The notes beneath the pieces are model-generated. The model was not told the origin of the DNA. It searched no databases and worked only from the letters and a program-made list of their open reading frames with translations. Source: Arabidopsis thaliana (Eukaryota; Streptophyta; Magnoliopsida; Brassicales; Brassicaceae). Taken from it: a DNA stretch of 64,000 bases. Positions 1-13,694 of the stretch are shown one piece after another. The translations under genes were made by a program, and so were the position numbers. Every line of letters starts with the position of its first letter. Position 1 is the stretch's first letter. The stretch is taken from positions 23,071,261 to 23,135,260 of the forward strand of contig NC_003074.8 of NCBI RefSeq assembly GCF_000001735.4, written 5' to 3'.

Positions 1-965
1 TGCTCCCATTTTTGAGTAGAATCTTGTAAACTCCAAACGTCTAATTCTGAACATTGTCTGTGTAGCACATCTGATAAGCACAAACGCTCATTTAGGCTCC
101 ACATTTGCACTCCACGAGTGTAACGGGTGTAACATTCCGGTATTGATACCCATCGAAAATTTTGTGTGTGTAGATCACAAGCTAATATCTGTGAAGGTAA
201 TTCTGAAAATATTCGATATTTCCAAGAAGTAAATGTTGTCCACCAAAAGAGTGATCCGTTTGCGTAAACCGGTGTTTGTTCATTGCAAATTTCGTGCTCA
301 TCTAAAACGTACCAACCGGCGTCTCGTTGCTTTCCATTATCAAGAGATATAGCTTTGATATTGAAACCATCAAAATATCCATGAGGATGATTTTTTTCTG
401 AGTACATCAAAATCACCTTGTATGATTTTGTAATAATGTCTTTTCCAAATCCAACGCAAAATGGCCTTATGGTCACAAATTCTCCTTCAAATGAACAAAA
501 ATACATATATTAGAAAAATTGTCAAATATCCACTCTCCCGTCGTTGGATTGATTAAGTAAAGGTACTTAAAATCGTAGGTCCCAACCAAGACCAATCCGT
601 CGCAAGACCCCAAGACTTGGATAGTTTCGTGTCGAGATTGGTTGATTGGATTATCAGGAAAAGTATAAGAACTAGAAGAAGAAAGACATATTTGTCCGTT
701 ATTGTCATGATCTCTTTTAAAAGTTTTCAAAAGCAAAGTTGTTGAGTCAGAATTTGATGACAGTTGATGAACAACAAGAAGTTTCGTGTTCGGGGTTTGT
801 AATCCCCATCGAACGAGACGTTTGTGGGATAAATAGGTTGATTCGATCATCAATCTCCATTGTTTCGACACGGCCTTGAACTTAGCTTGGAAGATATTGA
901 AAGATCTCTTCTAAAATATCATTTGATGTAATGATAGTCTCACGATTATTTTTGTCTTTCTCCAT
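1..965 (-). pseudogene. F-box/FBA (F-box associated) protein gene, disabled, cut by left edge
   Basis: Read on the minus strand, an ATG at 965 opens a normal F-box start (MEKDKNNRET, then DILEEIFQYLPS) that stops early. The F-box continues in another frame as FKAVSKQWRLM and runs into the kelch-like FBA region (LINPTTGEW near 540). The frame changes again before CVGFGKDIITKSYKVILMY near 430, and FBA sequence continues to the window edge (VWSLQDSTQKWE). F-box proteins of this type are substrate receptors of SCF ubiquitin ligases. At least two frame disruptions make it a pseudogene. It is clearly related to the F-box gene at 12.3-13.7 kb. The C-terminal end lies outside the window. Confidence 0.8.
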
Positions 966-1759
966 TCTTTTGCAACGAGATAGTTCCCAGTTGAGAGTTC
1001 TATATCATCAATATTATATACTTAAGAAAAAAAAAATATGTATCTAATGATCTAATCATCAGTTTTCAACTACTGGAGATTGAAAATTAATGACTTTGAA
1101 AAAAGTATAAAATTAATTTATGTAAAATTATGAAATATATAAATAAATCAGCTATATATAATCTTTATCTTTAATAAATACCAAATACAAAATAAAAAAG
1201 AAAATGTTAAAGATAAGGATTAAATATTTTGCTCTCACATAATTTTTTTTTAAGTACTAATACTTTGATTTATTTGTTAACAGTTTTTAATTGAAATTAA
1301 TGTTTTAAATTTTCATCTATAAAAAAATCTAAGAGAAACCTTTTGATATCTAACAATTGTTTCTGTTATGATATTTGTTGTAACTAAATAAGATACAACA
1401 TATATATATATATATAGTAGTGTAAGTGGAGATTTGTTGATAATTTAGTTAATAGAAAAAAATAAATAGGAATTCTCTCAGATGTATTTGAATTTTGTAC
1501 CAACTGTATCATTAAAAATTAAATCTAAAAAGTAATGGTAAAAACTGATAACAGCGTTTTTGGAAATAGTCATGGAGAAAAAGATTCTAACACAATTCAC
1601 ATTTAAAAAAGAAGACTAAATTGACCGTTAAGAGTGTTTCTCTAAACTTTAAAATGGATTAGAGGAGTTTCTGAGTTCTGCAATGTTTTGAATAAATTCC
1701 CTCTAACGATACTATATAACAAAAAACAAAAAAAAGAAGACCGAAGATGAATAAATTCT
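966..1759. other. AT-rich intergenic stretch
   Basis: Strongly AT-rich DNA with a short TA run near 1400. I see no coding exon, RNA gene or element end. The right part probably contains the 3' UTR of the neighbouring minus-strand gene. Confidence 0.5.
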
Positions 1760-4700
1760 TCAGAACGTCTTCTTTCTAGCAACAGCTTTTCGAGGTTCTC
1801 TCTTGGCAGATGTAGTGAACCCGGGAGACGAAATTCCAACCGTGGCTTGGTAGATGTCTTTCAACCTTTTTTTTATAAGCATGTGGATTACTAGTTGTGG
1901 AAATGTTCCAAATTACAAATGTTACAGTTTGGTAATAAATTATTACCTGGGGATGCTGAGGAATAGAGCAATTGCCGAAACTCCAATAACCAGTGGCAAT
2001 ATAGCTGCAGGTGTCACTTCCTGAAGTCGATACAAATCAAACCACAATGAGCAAACAAGAATAATGGAAAAAATGTCGAAGATTATGTAAGTTATCTATT
2101 TACCTGACTCTGATGATCTGCCACAATGCTGTATCGAAGTGGACCAATATGGATTTGGGCATTGGTCTCGAAATCAACTTCAATAATCTCTGATTCTACT
2201 TTGTGGGAGATCAAAGGACGACTGGATTTAAGCTGCACAAGGTGCTTACCTTTGGGTAAGCCTTTTACTTGGAAGAAGTTGGAGAGTGGTAGTGGAAAGA
2301 CATTCTCTATCTTAGATTTATCAATGGCTGATTTGATCTCCACTAGCAGATTCGAGTTTAGATCTTCGTTTTGTTTTCCTTCGACATGGCATGTCAATAT
2401 GGTCGTTTCTGGTTGTTCAAATACCAAAAAGTCGAGCCCATTGATATCTTCATAACCAATCTATAAGACAATACAATGGTCAGGTAAACTCTGTTGAAAT
2501 TGCGGATGATGAGAATGAACATTATATGGACAAACAGAAACAAACCTGAAGAGAAACCGACTCTGGAGATGCACGTTCAATTTGATTGTTGGCTGAACCA
2601 ATTTTCTTCGACACTTTAATTACATATGCTGTATCTGGATGTAACCCTCTCAGTCGATAATTTCCATTAATATCGCTTGTAGTCTCCTCATAGTATCCTT
2701 TGGAGTCAGAGCGAGCTTCAATTGCAACACCTTCTTGTGGCTGGCCCGATAGAAGAGCGACTCTACCCATTGCACTGCACAGGAATTGACAAGATATAAT
2801 GTTACAGAAATAAAGAATGTAATCTAAGCCCACACATATGTGGACAAAAATCAAAATGTGCTAATAGTGGAAATCTATGAGATTGCAATTGAAACTTAAA
2901 GTGACCAATGTAGTATGTAACTGGTCATTTTGAATTGGTACAAGTTTCAAAAACAGTGTTTTGGTCTAATTTTATTTCAGGAGAACTGAAACCTTGGTGT
3001 AATCATACTTAAATAAGCAATTTTAGGAGTAGAAAGCAATTTCTTCCAAAATCTAATCAAGGTAACAGCTTATTTTGACAAAAGTAAAATCAGGAACGAA
3101 TAGTGAGAAAAAGGATGATTTAGAAATAGATCAAAACCTGTAGGCAACACGAGTAGCCTCAAAGACAGCTTCACTGGATTCCCCAGAATTCAGTTCTATA
3201 GCCAGTGTTGAAGGTTTGAAAGAATATTCCTGAGAAACACGATAGATAATCAGAAAAAATTTCCTTAATTTCTTTTCGGCTACTTTAACGTTTTGAGAAA
3301 GCCTTCGAAGAATGTTCCCAATGAAAGCTATTGGCATTTCTATTTAAGATCACAGTCAGTCAAGCTTTGCTAAGAATGCAAGGGCGTATGGATTAATTAC
3401 CTTAAGAAGGGGACGCAAGTAGAAATTTCCAGGGAATAAGCTATCAAACACAAAGAGTCCACCAGCGCCAGATATGGAATTATTTCTGTAACCATGATCG
3501 CCACTTAATGATAACAACAGTGGAGGTATTGATGTCTCAGCATTGTCCTTTGAGTTTACACGCACAGAGATCTGACCAAGCTTCTGGCAGGAGAAGGAAT
3601 ATGGTCCTAACCTTTTAATATGGTAGCCAGGCTGCATGTGCAAGCCAGATTAGGAACACATTATTTCAAAACAATTGAATGTAAGTGAGAATTTTAGTGT
3701 AGCCAAATGCATGAGATTTAACCTACGATTAGAAAAGCGAAGAAAAACATCATCTCAAGGTCAATTTACATGCACATGAAAAATATATCAGTATAATATA
3801 CACCAACCTTTGAAGCTTCAGTGGCATATGGTATATCGTCATACAAAGGCCCAGCAACAAATGAACCAGCTGATAAAGTGCTTGTTTCAATAGCTATTTC
3901 CCCTTTCTTAAGTGAAGAAATAAGGCTGTCCTTTGCCGCAAAAATCTTAATATTAACACCAGGAAGAGGAGGAGAGACTGATCCTTGTATGTAAAGACCA
4001 AGCCGACCAGTAAATGGAGAAACAGAAGCTTGACATCCATCTTTTGACACTACAGCCTATTAAAATAAACATAAATTAAGCTTGATATTCCATTCTAGAA
4101 TCTTTTGTGGCTAGCAATACTTCTAGTTAATACTTACATGAATCTCTTTAGGGTAAAACAACATCTTCTTCTCTACATTACCCCTGAAACAGAACATAGA
4201 TATTGCTGAGTAACTTGAAAAAGAATAATAGCTCCAATAATATTCTTTTGGTGTTTGATTTTGAAATACGAATTTCTCTTCTATGAGTTATGATACATTC
4301 CTAAGAAACCGAACTCTAAACATTAGAAGTCTATTTCAAGCTCCCCTGAAATCATAAAAGCAGGTCATACCTAGAATCTTGAGGAACAAAGCTAATCTTT
4401 TCACCAAGACTAGCCCAGGTGTAGTACTCATAAACGCCACTTCCATCAGATGCAAGTTTGGCAGCAATAGTGTTGATAACATTCCCTTTCTTGTCTTGAA
4501 TGTCAACAATGAAATTCTCTTGCAATTCCGACTCAATAGTTGAACTAGACTCCACATTTATCAGACCTTTGAGGAGGTACTTCTCTGCTTTCAGATGAAT
4601 AGGCTGCAGAAAGAAACGCATAGAGATGCTAAATGAAGGACAAGCCAAAGAATGCTGAAACAAAAGAGAGAAGATTACAAAATAAAACCTGTGGATTTGA

Positions 4701-7700
4701 GACATCTATCTTTATTGAATTGCTCCCAAAGGACATGCATGAGTCAGAAAGCTGAAGCTCATGCCCTCCAGGTGACTCAATGCATATTTTCTGTGAACCT
4801 TTCTGTAGTTACCACAAACGAAGAAAACCATTAGTTTTGATAGATGTTAACTCTAAATAGCCAAAACTCATGGAGAATCCACCTGACAAAGAATACCTTG
4901 ATTTTCAAACTAGTAGGCGATCCATCAGGATGAGCGATTCTAGCGTCCACCTCATGAGTGGAGATAATATTAATCCAGTAACCTTTCTGGACAAATTCAA
5001 TCCCTTTGATATCCTCAGTTCCGACATTCACATCAATGGAGCTACGGTCCCAGCACCAACTGTCTTCATCAGATGCGGCTTCCGGTGAAATACTTTTCAC
5101 CTAACATAATCAACCGTGACTAGAAATTTTAGTTAATGTACTTAGCTAGTAATGTGAATTTTTCCGTCTCCTTACAGAAGTACCCAACAGGAGAAAAAAG
5201 TTTAGAAGAAACTATAGCAGCCCACCTCAACTCTATATTTTCCAGGCAATATGTCTGAAAATAGAAATTGACTGCTCTCGTCGGTTAAAACAACTGTCTT
5301 CTTGTCACGATCACCAGCAGCTCCCACAAGCACCACTGAGACAGAAGGACCACATTTCTCCTTGCAAGTAACAGAACCATGCACATTGACTCTGGCCTGC
5401 ATCAACACCCAAAAAAAGTTTAACAGAAAGAAAACATCCAGAACATGTGGAAGTATATTGGCCATCCAACTCCTATATATACAATGCTACAAAAACATTT
5501 CCAAGAGAGTAGAGTCATTCAAAGCGAATCACCTGAGAGAATTCTATGTTCAACAAAGGACTTTTAACGGCAACATCAACATAAGCTGGCAAAAACAGAA
5601 GCTCAGAAGCACCCTTTGGTGTAGCAGCCAAAGCAGACAGCCTATATTCGCCTGGTGGAACCTGGAATATATATGATGGAAATACAATAAATAGATGAAA
5701 AAGAATGTGTTACAGAGTAAGAAATAAAGAACTCAGTCATAAACAGAAAAGCAACGAGATCCCACATAAGCCAGAAACAACTCTCCAAATAAGCAATGCC
5801 TTTTTGGTTTCTTTGATGAAATTAACTTTTGTCTACTGTATTTACAAGAGATACATCTCCGCATCAACAAACCTCAAAGCAGAAAGCTCCGGTCTCATCT
5901 GTTAGCTTCATTTGTGGTTTGACATTTGTGGGTCCATGAGTCAAAGCTACCTAGATTTAAAATATTAGAACGTTAAACATGAGAGACAAGTAACAACATA
6001 GAAACATAACTATGAACAAGAATTTACCTTTGCTTTGTGACGAGAACCAAACATTCGCACCACACCACAGATATCATAGGATACAGCATTGATGTCTGGA
6101 AGTGAAGCCATATTTGGTAAAACCTAAGCAAAGAAGTTTAAGTGATTACTTTAGTTTGCTGAACTTCAGTGAGGTGAAGCCATATCTGGAACAATTAATT
6201 TAGCACGCAAGAAAAAAAATAAGTGAGACCGATACCATGAACTTCTTCAGTTTGTCGAACTTGTAATGCTCCTTGACTGCATCAATTGTATACTGGTTTG
6301 AGGTAACCTACGGAATTAAACCAATATTACGTTACATCCCCTGCTGTAAAAACTATTGATCACAACATGAAGCTATAAGATTGAAGGGTGGTGAAATAAA
6401 ACCAGATGGCACAAAATTTATATATATAATAATACATATGCTTTGCTTAGTACATAACCTTCAGAAATCTAGCCATATTCTTTACTCTAGACTCTAGAAG
6501 CCTCAAAAAATTCACTAGGAGAGGTTGAGTAACAACCAATTTAGCAGGCTTACAACTGGAACAAGGTATATGGTATAAATTTAAATTGAAGATAGCATTT
6601 ACGTATACCTGGTCAAGCTTGTAATAGCCTTCCTTGTCTGTGACAGATCTTAGACTACCATCTACTAAGATTTTAACGCCCTCAACTCCCACTGAATTAC
6701 CGTCAACTACGCGACCCCCAATGGAGAATCCTGTTACCTAAAGGAGCATTCAGTTCAATATTTAGTGGACAGAACATGTAAGCAGAGTCCGATTATAGAA
6801 ACACAGAGTGGTATAAGAGTTTGCAGTTATTCTTGACCTGAAATTTTTGGGGAACAGTGACATGTTGATGCTCTACAGATACAGGCATAACAGGAGGTGA
6901 AACATCAAAGACCGTATTCTCACCCTTATAATGCGGCACCAATTCGTATTTTCCTGAGTAAATCAAAGTGACCAAAAAACAGGTCAATAGAAATATAGAG
7001 CTGGACCATGCAACCAGAATTCCAAGCGTCCTTCTTGAACTTCAACATGCTTAATAGTCATTTAACTTATGTTGTACAATACATAATTCATCAGGCTAAA
7101 GCTTAAGGTAAAATGAATGCTCAATGAATTGGTTATGGATAAGTAATGATTTACCACAAGGGATGGACTTGAAACTGAAAATTCCTTCTGCATCGGATAC
7201 AGCATGGCAAAGAGATTTCCTTTCTCCAGCAGCGTCACCAGATCCTTGGGGACAATCTACCATGGAAACATCATCTGAATGCAAATATATATGGACACCC
7301 AGGATTGGATTCCCCTACAAAAGGAAACAAAATAATTTCTATAAAAAAATTAAAATTAAGAATAGAGACAGACAAGTGCATGATGGATAGGAACCCAATC
7401 AAACCAATGATATTCAGATTCTACTCATGAAAGCAGAGGAATGTAGTTGGATTTGAACATCGGAAGAAAAAAGAAACAGAGCAATAGAGGGATTACCTGA
7501 GCAACAACCGACCCCTTAAGATCATAACCAAGGACGAAGAATATGTCATCAACCATGCCATTTGCAAATCCAAGTTCCACCTACAGGTAAACAGAGAACT
7601 TGAACTATTAGCATGCATAATTAACAAAGTTCAAGCCAAATATATAGAAACGGATACAATAGTAAAGAACCGAGTAGGGAAAGACATGTGAACTTAAAAT

Positions 7701-9195
7701 GGAAAAGGTTGGTCTGGAGAATTTTATACAAAAAAAGTAAAATAAAAATTAAATGCAAAATCAAAAAGATCTGAGACCTCTGTTGAACCGCGAACTTCAA
7801 CTTGCAGCTCTGGATGGGATGCACGGATATTGTATGTTCCTGCAACCAATCAGACAGGCTCGTCATTTGATTATAACAAGATACCTGGAAACTAGGCACT
7901 TGACATTTGATATTACTCTATGGGAAAACTTCCAACTACATACATGCAAGGCAAGAATAACAAAGTGATAGAAAAATAGAAAAAGAGACACTGATGATGA
8001 AAGCTTACTCCTTACCTGGAATAATATTCTTGAATAAGTAGCTCCCATCTGACGATGTGAGAACAGAAGCGACAGGATCTTCTGATCCATCAGAAGACAA
8101 CAATTCAACATTGACATCTGCTGGGCCTCCATTCTTAATCAGACAACTCTCCCCACCAACAGCTCCCAAGACTTTACCGGATAATGTAAAACTGCAATAT
8201 ACAAAAGAGTAAAGCATGAAAATTTTAAACGAAGAAAGATGACCAAACCACCAATTACAAAGTTGAAAAAAGAAAAAAGAGGCAAACGCATAGACTAAAA
8301 CGAACCCCGTGAAGTGGAAGTTAATATCATCATTGTTGTTGCAACTAGAGTCGTCAACAACAACAGTTACCTGCAACACCAAATTTAATGTCATAACTAG
8401 CTACAAGCCGGATGTTTTTTTATCAAGAAAGATTCTTGATGCATAATCCTCAGAGAAAAAATGGCAAACAGATTAACCTTATCTGGATTCCATGACCATC
8501 CGTCAGGTCCATTTATCTTGAGAATGAATGAGCCCTACGAGAAGAAAGCATAGAAATCACTTGCAGAATAAATGCAACACCGATTAACCCCGAAAAGGGT
8601 ATGATGAATACCTTGTCATATACTGGGATGAAATAGTAACCATTTGGGGCACACTGTGTACTGTCTTTTACCAATCCATCTACTGTTTGAAGCTCAACCT
8701 TGTAATTTGAAGGGGAACAAACAAACAAATCAATGAAACCTCACTCAGAAAAAGATAGAAAAAAAAACAGTCAACTAATTGAATTCTTACTGTGATATGA
8801 GAAAAATCCAGTTTCCCATCGGATCCTTTCCGAGACCTGACCAAAGACGAACTCGCCTGCACGTTTAATAATTCAGCAGCGTTAGTTAATAAATCCAGAT
8901 CCGATCGTTCTTACTGCTGCTAGTTCGTTAACCCATGATAATCTCCAAAAATCAAAACATCCTCCAACTACACTGAATCTACTTTAGAAGCAAACACACA
9001 CACTAGCTAGTAAAATCGGTCAGGAAGCAATCAGAACGATGGATAAAACGAATCGGGAAAGAAAGAAAAAAAAGAGAGATAAACCTCGACAAAACCACCG
9101 CAGCCTTTTATCGAATCCGCGGAAACACCGTAGACTGTAGAAATCGCTATGAGGAAAACGATCAGAGAATGACAAATCTTCCTACTGGCCGCCAT
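1760..9195 (-). CDS. NOMO-like (nodal modulator/pM5) ER membrane protein, carbohydrate-binding-like folds
   Basis: The start ATG at 9195 gives MAASRKICHSLIVFLIAIS, a clear signal peptide. About 27 short exons follow, all with GT..AG borders on the minus strand, giving a protein of roughly 1,220 residues. The lumenal part is a chain of beta-sandwich (carboxypeptidase regulatory/carbohydrate-binding-like) repeats, each with a motif such as TDKEGYYKLDQV, TSSDGSYLFKNIIPG or SDINGNYRLRGLHPDT. One hydrophobic helix (AAILPLVIGVSAIALFL) lies in the penultimate exon. The tail ends ARKKTF, so lysines sit at -3 and -4, a canonical KKXX ER-retrieval signal. Animal NOMO works in ER complexes with nicalin and at the translocon. 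A similar role in plants is inference. The product should be a type I ER membrane protein. From memory this is At3g62360. Confidence 0.9.
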
Positions 9196-9528
9196 TGTAC
9201 CCGACGTGAAGCTCCAGTGAAGGAGCTAAAATGGTTGAACTTAAGAAAAAGAAGAATGATTATTGTTCGTCAATGGAGCACGGATCCAAGATATCGGACC
9301 GATGACTCCGATCTGTAGATCTCCGTTGGTTTTATCAAGGTTCTCTTGACTCTTTAGGGCTTAATGGGCTTTATAAAGCCCACTAAAAATAATATTTAAT
9401 TAAAAATAATATTTAATTAAAAATAATTGTTTTTTAATTACAGCTGTCGTGATTTGCTTACCGTTTGAAGAAGAGTCAAGTAATCGTCAGTCAACTGTAG
9501 AAACCAAATTTCCGGTAGAAAAATCAAA
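9196..9528. promoter_or_regulatory. Divergent promoter with an 18-bp perfect palindrome
   Basis: Only 333 bp separate the two divergent start codons. Near the middle, at 9365-9382, lies TGGGCTTTATAAAGCCCA, a perfect palindrome. It carries a site II-like TGGGC(T/C) box on each strand and a TATAAA core. A duplicated AT-rich unit (AATAATATTTAATTA, twice) follows. A shared bidirectional promoter is inference from position and symmetry. Confidence 0.5.
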
Positions 9529-11974
9529 ATGCTTCAGCTCGTGGTTGTAGCGTGGCTCTTGATTTTCACGGCGGAGACGGTTGTACCTCACCAGGAATCC
9601 GGCGAATGGAGTTGTGAATCGGACTCGGAGATTCAGGTCTTAGCCGATTTCAGACCGGGGATTATCACCCTCGATGGTCACAACGATGACTGGAAGGACA
9701 TTGACGGCTCCGAGTTCCCGCTCCGACCTGCACTTGATCCGGACTCCGATCACGAGTATGACGCCGGGAAGATGACAGTCAAGGTAATGTGTTGATTCGA
9801 ATCGGATTTTGCATTATCTTATTGGCATTACTTGTAGATGTATAATATTGATGAAATTTCAGATTTGCCAAGATCTATTTGGTGAGTTTGACCATAGGAC
9901 TAGTGATGCTGACCTCATTCCGACATTTGGATTCGATTGATAAATCTGGATTTTATGGACTTTGAGTTCGATTTCCTTCTTAACATTTGATTGGTAGATC
10001 TTTGTAGGCACTACATGATGGTCGAGATATCTACTTTCTTCTGGAGATTGATGGAAATTACGCTTATGATAAAGGGTAAGTGTGTCTTTTATTATTTGAT
10101 TATACCCTTTCTAGACCTCTGCATGATCCAAGAACCGGTGACCATTCATTACCTGAAGTAGATAGTAACTGCGTACATAACTTCAAATTGCAAGTCTATC
10201 ATTATTTGTAGTGAACCGCTTGCTTCTTTAAATCCAGTGAAAACAACAAGTGTCCTTCAGTGGCTCTCATGTTCCAAATTGGTGATCAAGCTACTTATCA
10301 CAATGTAAGTTTCTCATTTGGCTTGAGTATTTTGTTCAACTAAACAACTGATGTCAACCTTCTGGTCCACAAGATGGGTGGTTGTAAAGAAGGGACAGAC
10401 TCATGTACCAGCAAGGCTTGCAGAGGCTTCGAGGTTGATATTATGCATTTCTCCATTGGAAATGCTATTCCAGGACGGCTTTACGGTGGTAATCCAATAG
10501 ACAACGGGGAAGGAAATGGAGGTGACAGGTGATTTGTAGTAAAATGTCGTTTGTTCTGTCTCTCTCCTACTTTGTTCTTGTCTTGTACCAATATAGTGAA
10601 TCTAGTTTAGCTCCTTATCTGAACCTCTGTTTATTTTGTTTTATTGAATGTCTCTGTGTGTTTTTCATATGAACAGATTTGGTCATCTGGTTGACATTTA
10701 TGCATGGAATCCACATTGTCGGTACCTTGATGGTCTTGGACCCTCAGGTACCTTCTTATATCAGAGGGCTATATCATAACTCAAAAAGCTTTTAATGACT
10801 GAAAAATTCCCTATGACGATGTTAAAGAATAACCAATTTCAACTAAGAACAGAAATTACCTTTTTATCTGCTTTGGTTCATGGAAGCTTAGTAATTGACT
10901 ATGGTCTTCAATTATTTACCAAGTTTGTTAGGTTCTTAACCCTCTAATGTGTTTCCCCAAGTATAAGTCGTCCTTAAATTATAAATTGTGTGTATTCTAA
11001 TTGGATGCTAGCTACTCTAGAGTGATCTCTTTCTCGTGTGCAAATTACAAATATGTGATCACATGGATATTCTTTTTACAGGAAATGATTCCAGTGCACA
11101 GAACGATTGGCATGGAGCGTGGTGGCACAGCAGCTTCACCACTCTATCAGGTCAGCCTTACATACCTTCATAATCAGTTCCATGAGTTCCCAATACAGAG
11201 ATATATAATAATCGTGCTTTTAACTGGAAAAAATAAGAGGTGTAATTTAGTCGCAGTGTTTATAACCATATCGTAGCCATAGGCATCTCCTCTAGTTACT
11301 TGGTTTTGAAGTTTTTAACAGGTTATGTAGAGGAAGACAGCCCTTACACGCCAGATGGCAAGAAAGGAACTTACTATTTTGAGTTTTCAAGGCCCTTGAG
11401 GACAATGGACCGTCTCCAACAGGTCAGTAAATCTTCTACTCGATCGATGACGTTTAGTTACCATTGGCCCTTCCCTAAAATTTAGTATAATCTCCAGGCA
11501 TTTTTTCCCTCTATGAAATAGTAGTTACTCTTAAACCAAATCCACATGTGTCAGACACTTGTAGTTGTAGAAACAACAAATCTATCCGGTAGAACTGAAA
11601 CCTGGTCAATATGAGTTATGTATAAAGAACATCTGTTTAAGAAACTAAGAGTCCTAGATTGGTGATATCTACAGGATGTTCAGTTCACGCTTGGCTCGCC
11701 GGCCAAAATGTCCGTCGCATTCTGGTACCCAGTGGACAGCAAACCATGGCATGGATCAGGACACTACACGATCAACTGCGATTGGACACCGCTAGATATC
11801 TCCTCGGGGTCTTCTTCGGGTCTCACGGCTTCAACTGTCAAGGGCTCTAGCGATGGGGCCAGCATTACAGCCATTTTGTTGTCCATGATATCTCTTGTGT
11901 TTTCGGGTTTTATTGCATATAGGCTATTTAGTCCCAGGAACGTTCCATTCACACCCATGGAAAACAATCTGTAG
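9529..11974 (+). CDS. Haem-binding ethylbenzene-dehydrogenase-type (EB_dh/DOMON-like) membrane protein
   Basis: Eight exons join with GT..AG borders: 9529-9783, 10008-10075, 10238-10304, 10374-10528, 10677-10747, 11082-11150, 11322-11422 and 11675-11974. They total 1,086 nt (361 residues). The protein starts with a signal peptide (MLQLVVVAWLLIFTAETVV). It has an extracytosolic domain of the cytochrome c-552/ethylbenzene dehydrogenase gamma haem-binding fold (DDWKDIDGSEFPL, DIYFLLEIDGN, CPSVALMFQIGD, TYYFEFSRPL), a C-terminal membrane helix (ITAILLSMISLVFSGFIAY) and a short tail. The family binds haem b. The electron partner in plants is unknown to me. From memory it is annotated as At3g62370, haem binding. 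Confidence 0.88.
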
Positions 11975-12348
11975 GAGAAATATGGTTATTAGTCCCTTTG
12001 GTCTCATTGCTGATTTGGTTCCACGTTGAGAGAGGTTCTTCTTTTTTGGCTTATAGGTAAAATGGGTTGATTTGTTGTTGCTTTATGTGGCTGTTGCAAC
12101 CGTATCGATCGACTTACAGAGATTAATTCTAGATCGCATAGAAAATTGAAAGTTGGTCATAAAAAAACGTTCAGTGCAGCATGATAAGGAAAACATTGAG
12201 GCATGGTCGTTTAAAGATGAGATAAATATCGAGTATTGGCCATTGAGGAGACTATAATAAGTAAAGAAATAGAAAGCCAATATATAAACTCATTAATTGA
12301 AGAAATAGAGAAACATACAGTATTTGTTTAAAGCATTGGACAATGAAA
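11975..12348. other. Convergent intergenic region
   Basis: Lies between the stop codons of two convergent genes. It should hold both 3' UTRs. No further feature is visible. Confidence 0.5.
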
Positions 12349-13694
12349 CTAGACCGAAGAACCCAATTTCTCCGTATACAAAACGTTGGTGCAGTGATCA
12401 TCGGGGACCTGATCTAAAGTATTATTAGCTGGATCTCTTCCGGTCGACCTAAAATAATAAGCAGCTAGACAGAGCTTCCAAAAGTTTGCGTCTAAACAAT
12501 TCGTGCTTAAGATATTAACTGAAAACATCTTTTCCCACTTCACACTAGGCTCTTCTTGCTGCAAACTCCATACGTCCACACTCGGATTTTGTAGCACATC
12601 AGATACACATAAACTATCTTTTAGACTCCATAAGTACACACTTTTGCAGTATTTGGTGTACCAACTCGGTAGTGGCACATAACGAAATGTTTCTGTGTGA
12701 AGATCGATGGCTGCCAGCTTTATTAGTTGATTAGTGTAAAAATCAACGTCTGGCTTTGGCAACCAATAAAGCGATCCATTTGCAAAGATTGATCTTTTAT
12801 CATTGCCAAGTTGACCGTAAGAAATGGGGAAATATACGTATCTTCGTTCGCCATTTTTTAGGTTTAAGGCTTCGGTCTTGACAAAATTACGATCGAATAA
12901 ATACATCAAGATTACTTTGTATGTTCCTGTAACCATGTCTCTTCCAAATCCCACATTAATTGGCAAATCATTCGACCAACCTAAAGAAAAAAAAATAGAC
13001 ATTAAAGTACTATAACAACTAGTCAACGTCTATACTTTTTGGTAATTCTTCTATGCATATAAATTAATATAGCCCTTTATAAAATTGAAAAGTACTTAAA
13101 TATATATATATACTTAATTTACTTTGTAATTTATATTTATAATTTTTTTATTTTTTTTGTGAAACAATTTATTTATAATAGATATATTGTATATTGTATA
13201 TTGTATATAATCAGCATAAAAATCTAGAAATAAAAGTGTTTCATACCAGTGCGGCCTGTATACTCTCGCAAAAACTCGGGAGAAAGAATCCGGAGTTTTC
13301 TCGTTGCGGGGTTAATCAGATAAATGTAACCGAGATCGTAGATGCAGACTATTCCGTTGCAATACCCCATTATTTGACCAACTGTATCATAAGTAGAATA
13401 TTTGGGATATGGAACTGGAGATGTGTAAGAATGAATAAAGATGTTTATGTGGTCGTGATGATCTTTTGAATAAGTTTCCAAAAATAGGGTTCTTGAACAA
13501 CGATCACTAGACATTTCCAATCGAAGAACAAGGAGTTTTGGATTTGGGTGTCGGACAAGACGTTTCTTGGCGAGATAGGTAGATTCGATCATTAATCTCC
13601 ATTGCTTCGACACGGATTTGAATCGGGAGAGCGATTTCACCGGAAGACGCTCAAGAATCTCTTCAACGTTATCAACTTCGCAAGTGTTTGGATT
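12349..13694 (-). CDS. F-box and FBA-domain protein, start codon uncertain
   Basis: Two exons on the minus strand: 13694-13247 (donor GTATGA) and 12980-12349 (acceptor TTTAG). Joined in frame they read REYTGRTG then WSNDLPINVGFGRD. The F-box is present (NVEEILERLPVKSLSRFKSV, then SKQWR) followed by an FBA region (YIYLINPATRKLRILSPE, KVILMYLF, VDVWSLQQEEPSVKWEKMFS). An in-frame stop precedes the F-box at 13697-13695 and no ATG lies between it and the F-box. The first in-frame ATG (13592, MIESTYL) would drop the F-box core. The gene may use a truncated start, an upstream exon I cannot place, or be decaying. If functional it is an SCF substrate receptor. From memory At3g62380. Confidence 0.7.

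Noticed and set aside
9388-9425. Transposon target duplication in the divergent promoter
   Set aside because: The repeated AATAATATTTAATTA unit is a simple AT-rich tandem with no element between the copies.
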